Source: Bacteroidales bacterium
GTDB lineage: Bacteria; Bacteroidota; Bacteroidia; Bacteroidales; F082
Assembly: GCA_016281295.1 (NCBI GenBank)
Contig: JAEEII010000222.1
Location: forward strand, 1 to 9,059
Length of the DNA stretch: 9,059 nt
Reading direction: 5' to 3'
The notes beneath the pieces are model-generated. The model was not told where the DNA came from, made no database searches, and saw only the letters and a program-made list of their open reading frames with translations. The position numbers and the translations under genes are program-made. Positions 6,822-9,059 of this stretch are shown one piece after another; within the stretch, counting starts at the first letter, position 1, and every line of letters starts with the position of its first letter.

Positions 6822-6887
6822 AATTGAAAATCTTGGGAATTTTTAATTGAAAATCTTGGGAATTTTTAATTGAAAATCTTGGGAATT
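6822..6887 (+). repeat. Three tandem 23-bp repeats with internal dyads in the ATPase promoter
   Basis: Three head-to-tail copies begin at 6822, 6845 and 6868 with an exact 23-bp period. Copies one and two are identical over 23 bp; the third is identical for 20 bp and then runs into the -7 region. Within the array, AATTGAAAAT (6822-6831) and ATTTTTAATT (6839-6848) pair over 10 positions with one G-T, around a 7-bp centre CTTGGGA. The same dyad recurs at 6845-6871. Neighbouring dyads share their AATT ends. The third copy supplies the TTG (6870-6872) that may be the -33 element. This looks like an operator array or an expression-tuning tandem repeat. Confidence 0.85.
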
Positions 6888-6899
6888 ATATATATTTGC
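6870..6899 (+). promoter_or_regulatory. Promoter of the DUF4143-type ATPase gene
   Basis: The -7 box TATATTTGC lies at 6891-6899, with TTG at 6870-6872 at an 18-bp spacing inside the third tandem repeat. The ATG follows at 6927, giving a leader of about 20 nt that is rich in A. The spacing is 1-2 bp shorter than usual. Because the -33 lies inside the repeat, a protein bound to the repeats would directly affect this promoter. Confidence 0.65.
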
Positions 6900-6926
6900 A
6901 GCGTAAAAGAAGCAAAAAAACAAAAA

Positions 6927-8192
6927 ATGTATTATCCAAGACTTATCGAAACCGAATTAGAAAAGGCATTAAGAACGTCAGGTGCAGTATTAGTAGCTGG
7001 CCCAAAATTCTGTGGAAAGACGACCACATGCATGCTTTATCAGAAAAGCTTTGTGAAACTAAACACAAAACAAGCCATCGCGATGGCCAGAATGAACCCC
7101 AAAGGAGTACTGGCAGGAGAAACGCCCCGACTGATTGACGAGTGGCAGAAAGCACCAGACGTATGGAATCAAGTGAAAGACGATCTTGACTTCCACTACG
7201 AATTCGGGAAATACATTCTGACTGGCAGTTCCACTCCCGCAGACAAAACAGAGGTGCATCACAGTGGTGCTGGAAGAATAGCGCCCGTAAGGATGCGCCC
7301 GATGAGCCTATGGGAATCAAAGGAGTCGAAGGGCACTGTTTCACTGCGAGACCTATTCGATGGAGGCAAGGAATACCCGTGGGACATGAACCAAGACTTC
7401 ACTTTAGAAGACGTGGCACATCTACTCTGCCGCGGCGGTTGGCCCATCTCTGTATTAGCCCCAAAAGAAATAGCTCTTGAAATCACAAAAAACTATTGGA
7501 ATGGATTGTTTGTGTTTGAGGACTGTGAAAACGAGCGTTTCCGCAACAAGAAACCCGAGGTGCTGAAAATGATTGTAAGAAGTCACGCCCGACACATTTC
7601 ATCTGAGGCTGCGATTTCAACGATTATCGCCGATGTGCAGCAGAGCAACGAAAGGACAATGGACACCAAAACCTTTGATGATTACATGGAGGCTCTAGAG
7701 GACCTCTTCATCATCGAAGACATGGAAGCATGGAATCCCAACATCCGCTCGAAGACCTCCATCCGGTCCACACCCACACGACACTTTGTGGACACATCAA
7801 TTGCTTGCCGATCATTGAATGTGATGCCCGAAGACCTGCTTCGCGACTTAGACAGTTTCGGACTCTTTTTTGAAGACATGGCTGTGCGAGATTTAAGAGT
7901 GTATGTCAGCTCAATGGGGGGCGAAGTGCGTCACTACCGAGACAATGCTGGATTAGAGTGCGATGCTGTTGTGCATTTGGAAGACGGACGATGGGGCGCC
8001 ATTGAGATAAAACTAGGTGGCGAAGATTTGATTGAAAGCGGAGCCTCATCATTGAAAACACTGAAAGAAAAAATCGAAAAGAAAAGTGACGAGAAGTCAC
8101 CCTCGTTCCTGATGGTATTGACTGCCGTTGGCGGGGCCTACCAGCGCAAAGACGGAGTATATGTAGCCCCTATCAACTTATTAAAACCTTAA
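6927..8192 (+). CDS. AAA ATPase of the AAA_14 / DUF4143 family with PD-(D/E)XK-like C-terminus
   Basis: A 421-residue protein. The Walker A motif is GPKFCGKTT at 25-33 and Walker B is RLIDEWQKAP at 68-77 (D71, E72). A sensor-like YILTGSSTP lies at 96-104, and GAGRI at 114-118 is followed by RMRPMSLWE, the usual order in this family. The central region (about 165-300) is the helical DUF4143-type part, and the C-terminus contains HYRDNAGLECDAVV (336-349; E344, D346) and WGAIEIKLG (356-364; E360, K362), a PD-(D/E)XK-like core that seems intact. Such proteins are abundant in Bacteroidales and archaea; their physiological role is not settled. The ATG at 6927 is chosen over an in-frame TTG at 6870, which lies within the promoter. 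A DUF1848 gene follows 6 bp after the stop and is probably co-transcribed. Confidence 0.92.
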   Translation: MYYPRLIETELEKALRTSGAVLVAGPKFCGKTTTCMLYQKSFVKLNTKQAIAMARMNPKGVLAGETPRLIDEWQKAPDVWNQVKDDLDFHYEFGKYILTGSSTPADKTEVHHSGAGRIAPVRMRPMSLWESKESKGTVSLRDLFDGGKEYPWDMNQDFTLEDVAHLLCRGGWPISVLAPKEIALEITKNYWNGLFVFEDCENERFRNKKPEVLKMIVRSHARHISSEAAISTIIADVQQSNERTMDTKTFDDYMEALEDLFIIEDMEAWNPNIRSKTSIRSTPTRHFVDTSIACRSLNVMPEDLLRDLDSFGLFFEDMAVRDLRVYVSSMGGEVRHYRDNAGLECDAVVHLEDGRWGAIEIKLGGEDLIESGASSLKTLKEKIEKKSDEKSPSFLMVLTAVGGAYQRKDGVYVAPINLLKP

Positions 8193-8198
8193 GCTATC

Positions 8199-8927
8199 AT
8201 GACAACTTGGACAAAGACACAAATACGGCGGGATAACGGCGAAATAGCTGATGCTCAGGCTCCCGTGATCATCTCAGCAAGCCGCAGCACGGACATTCCC
8301 GCTTTCTATGCCGACTGGTTCTTTCATCGGCTGAAAGTGGGCTATTCCGCTTGGACTAATCCTTTCAATGGTGTGAAGAGTTTCGTTTCGTATGAGAAAT
8401 GCCGCTTCATCGTGTTTTGGTCGAAGAACCCAGAGCCGTTGCTCGAACATTTGGACGAACTAAAGGAAAGGAACATCGGCTGCTACCTCCAATATACGCT
8501 CAACGATTACGAGAAAGAAGGTTTGGAAAAAGGCGTCCCACACTTGGAGCATAGGATTGACACCTTCAAAAGGTTAGTGGACAAGTTAGGCAAAGGTCGC
8601 GTGATTTGGCGTTTCGATCCGTTGATTCTGACCGAGCAAATCGGTATGGATGACCTATTGAGGAAAGTGGAAAAGATTGGCAATCAACTGAAAGGCTACA
8701 CGGAAAAACTCGTTTTCAGTTATGCCGACATCGCCTTATATAAAAAAGTGAAAGCCAACCTGGAAAAGAGCAAAATCAAATATTCGGAATGGTCGCCGGA
8801 GCAGATGGTAGAGTTTGCCAAACGGTTGGTGGAGTTGAACAAAGAGAAAGGCTGGAACTACGCATTGGCCACTTGCGGTGAGGCTGCCAATCTCGACGGC
8901 GGGGAGCACAACCGTTGCATCGATGAC
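8199..8927 (+). pseudogene. DUF1848 protein, C-terminally truncated at a junction
   Basis: The first 243 codons encode a clear DUF1848 protein: APVIISASRSTDIPAFYADWFF near 21-42, AWTNPFNGVKSF near 51-62, FIVFWSKNPEPLL near 70-82, GCYLQYTLNDYE near 94-105, VIWRFDPLILTEQ near 135-147, and EHNRCIDD at 236-243. The family normally continues for several tens of residues to a cysteine-rich end (CGC...YNTC..LC.YCYA) that may bind a metal cluster; none of that is present. The frame happens to stay open to the window edge (8928-9059), but that tail is low-quality (VPTDPLPGNAGRSQKSRRPS) and is the antisense of a carboxyltransferase gene. The function of DUF1848 is unknown; radical-SAM-like chemistry has been suggested from its cysteines. 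The ATG is 6 bp after the ATPase stop. Whether it is truncated in the cell or only in the assembly is undecided. Confidence 0.85.
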
Positions 8928-9059
8928 GTTCCCACGGATCCTCTCCCAGGTAACGCAGGCAGGAGTCAAAAGTCGCGCCGCCCCAGCATTCCACGGAATA
9001 GTATCCGGCCTTGTCCATGGTCGGCAGGATCTCTTCGAAATCAGTGTAAGGCAGCCGGG
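8926..9059 (-). pseudogene. Internal fragment of a biotin-dependent carboxyltransferase (oxaloacetate decarboxylase alpha / pyruvate carboxylase B type)
   Basis: Read on the minus strand from the right edge, the frame gives RLPYTDFEEILPTMDKAGYY, then SVECWGGATFDSCLRYLGED and PWER. The SxExWGGATFD.c.R.L.EDPWER block is a hallmark of the HMGL-like carboxyltransferase domain shared by the oxaloacetate decarboxylase alpha subunit, pyruvate carboxylase subunit B and transcarboxylase 5S. In that family it lies near residues 45-70, so the gene's 5' end would be beyond 9059. Similarity stops after PWER at about 8926, where the DUF1848 gene of the opposite strand begins. The remaining ~85% of the gene is missing here. 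The enzyme would move carboxyl groups between biotin and pyruvate or oxaloacetate, a housekeeping role in propionate/succinate fermentation in Bacteroidales. Confidence 0.8.

Noticed and set aside
6822..6887. Tandem repeats as a CRISPR array
   Set aside because: The copies are contiguous with no spacers, and the array lies on a promoter.
8928..9059. Continuation of the DUF1848 frame to the window edge as a genuine C-terminus
   Set aside because: The translation lacks the family's cysteine-rich end, and the opposite strand of the same bases encodes a conserved carboxyltransferase block.
1..9059. tRNA, rRNA, insertion sequence or attachment site
   Set aside because: I saw no cloverleaf with a GTTCRANNC-type T-loop, no rRNA signature, no transposase motif and no terminal inverted repeats with target duplications.

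Overview
The window looks like a stretch of a Bacteroidales (Bacteroidota) genome, probably a gut or oral Prevotella/Bacteroides-like organism or a metagenomic contig. The evidence is four to five Bacteroidota-type -7 promoter boxes (TAnnTTTGC) in front of genes, a secreted protein with a type IX secretion (T9SS) sorting domain, two families of PD-(D/E)XK-tailed AAA ATPases that are expanded in this order, and weak Shine-Dalgarno sequences in A-rich leaders.

Layout, left to right. 1-84 is the tail of an unrecognised gene. 154-1740 encodes an AAA-ATPase-like/PD-(D/E)XK protein with its own promoter. 1741-2150 holds the C-terminal remnant of a GH25 lysozyme and the promoter of the next operon. 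2151-5419 is a tight three-gene operon: an unrecognised 306-residue protein, an HD-domain phosphohydrolase and a 564-residue reverse transcriptase. The RT has motif C YRDD and a long C-terminal extension, like the UG/Abi group of antiphage reverse transcriptases. 5652-6473 is a small secreted T9SS cargo protein, convergent with and overlapping a TSCPD-domain protein on the minus strand (6462-6722). A divergent intergenic region follows, carrying three tandem 23-bp repeats with internal dyads, placed directly on the promoter of a second ATPase (AAA_14 / DUF4143 type, 6927-8192). A DUF1848 gene (8199 onward) lies 6 bp downstream.

The right end is abnormal. The DUF1848 reading frame loses family similarity at about 8927. 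From there to the window end the minus strand encodes an internal piece of a biotin-dependent carboxyltransferase (oxaloacetate decarboxylase alpha / pyruvate carboxylase B type). Two unrelated genes in opposite orientation are cut at the same point, which means either a rearrangement breakpoint or an assembly chimera.

The best candidate for an undescribed system is the operon 2151-5419: an unknown protein, an HD hydrolase and a UG/Abi-like RT, with 4-bp and 7-bp spacings and one upstream promoter. RT operons of this general kind are often antiphage defences, but that role is inferred here from the RT motifs and the gene arrangement only.
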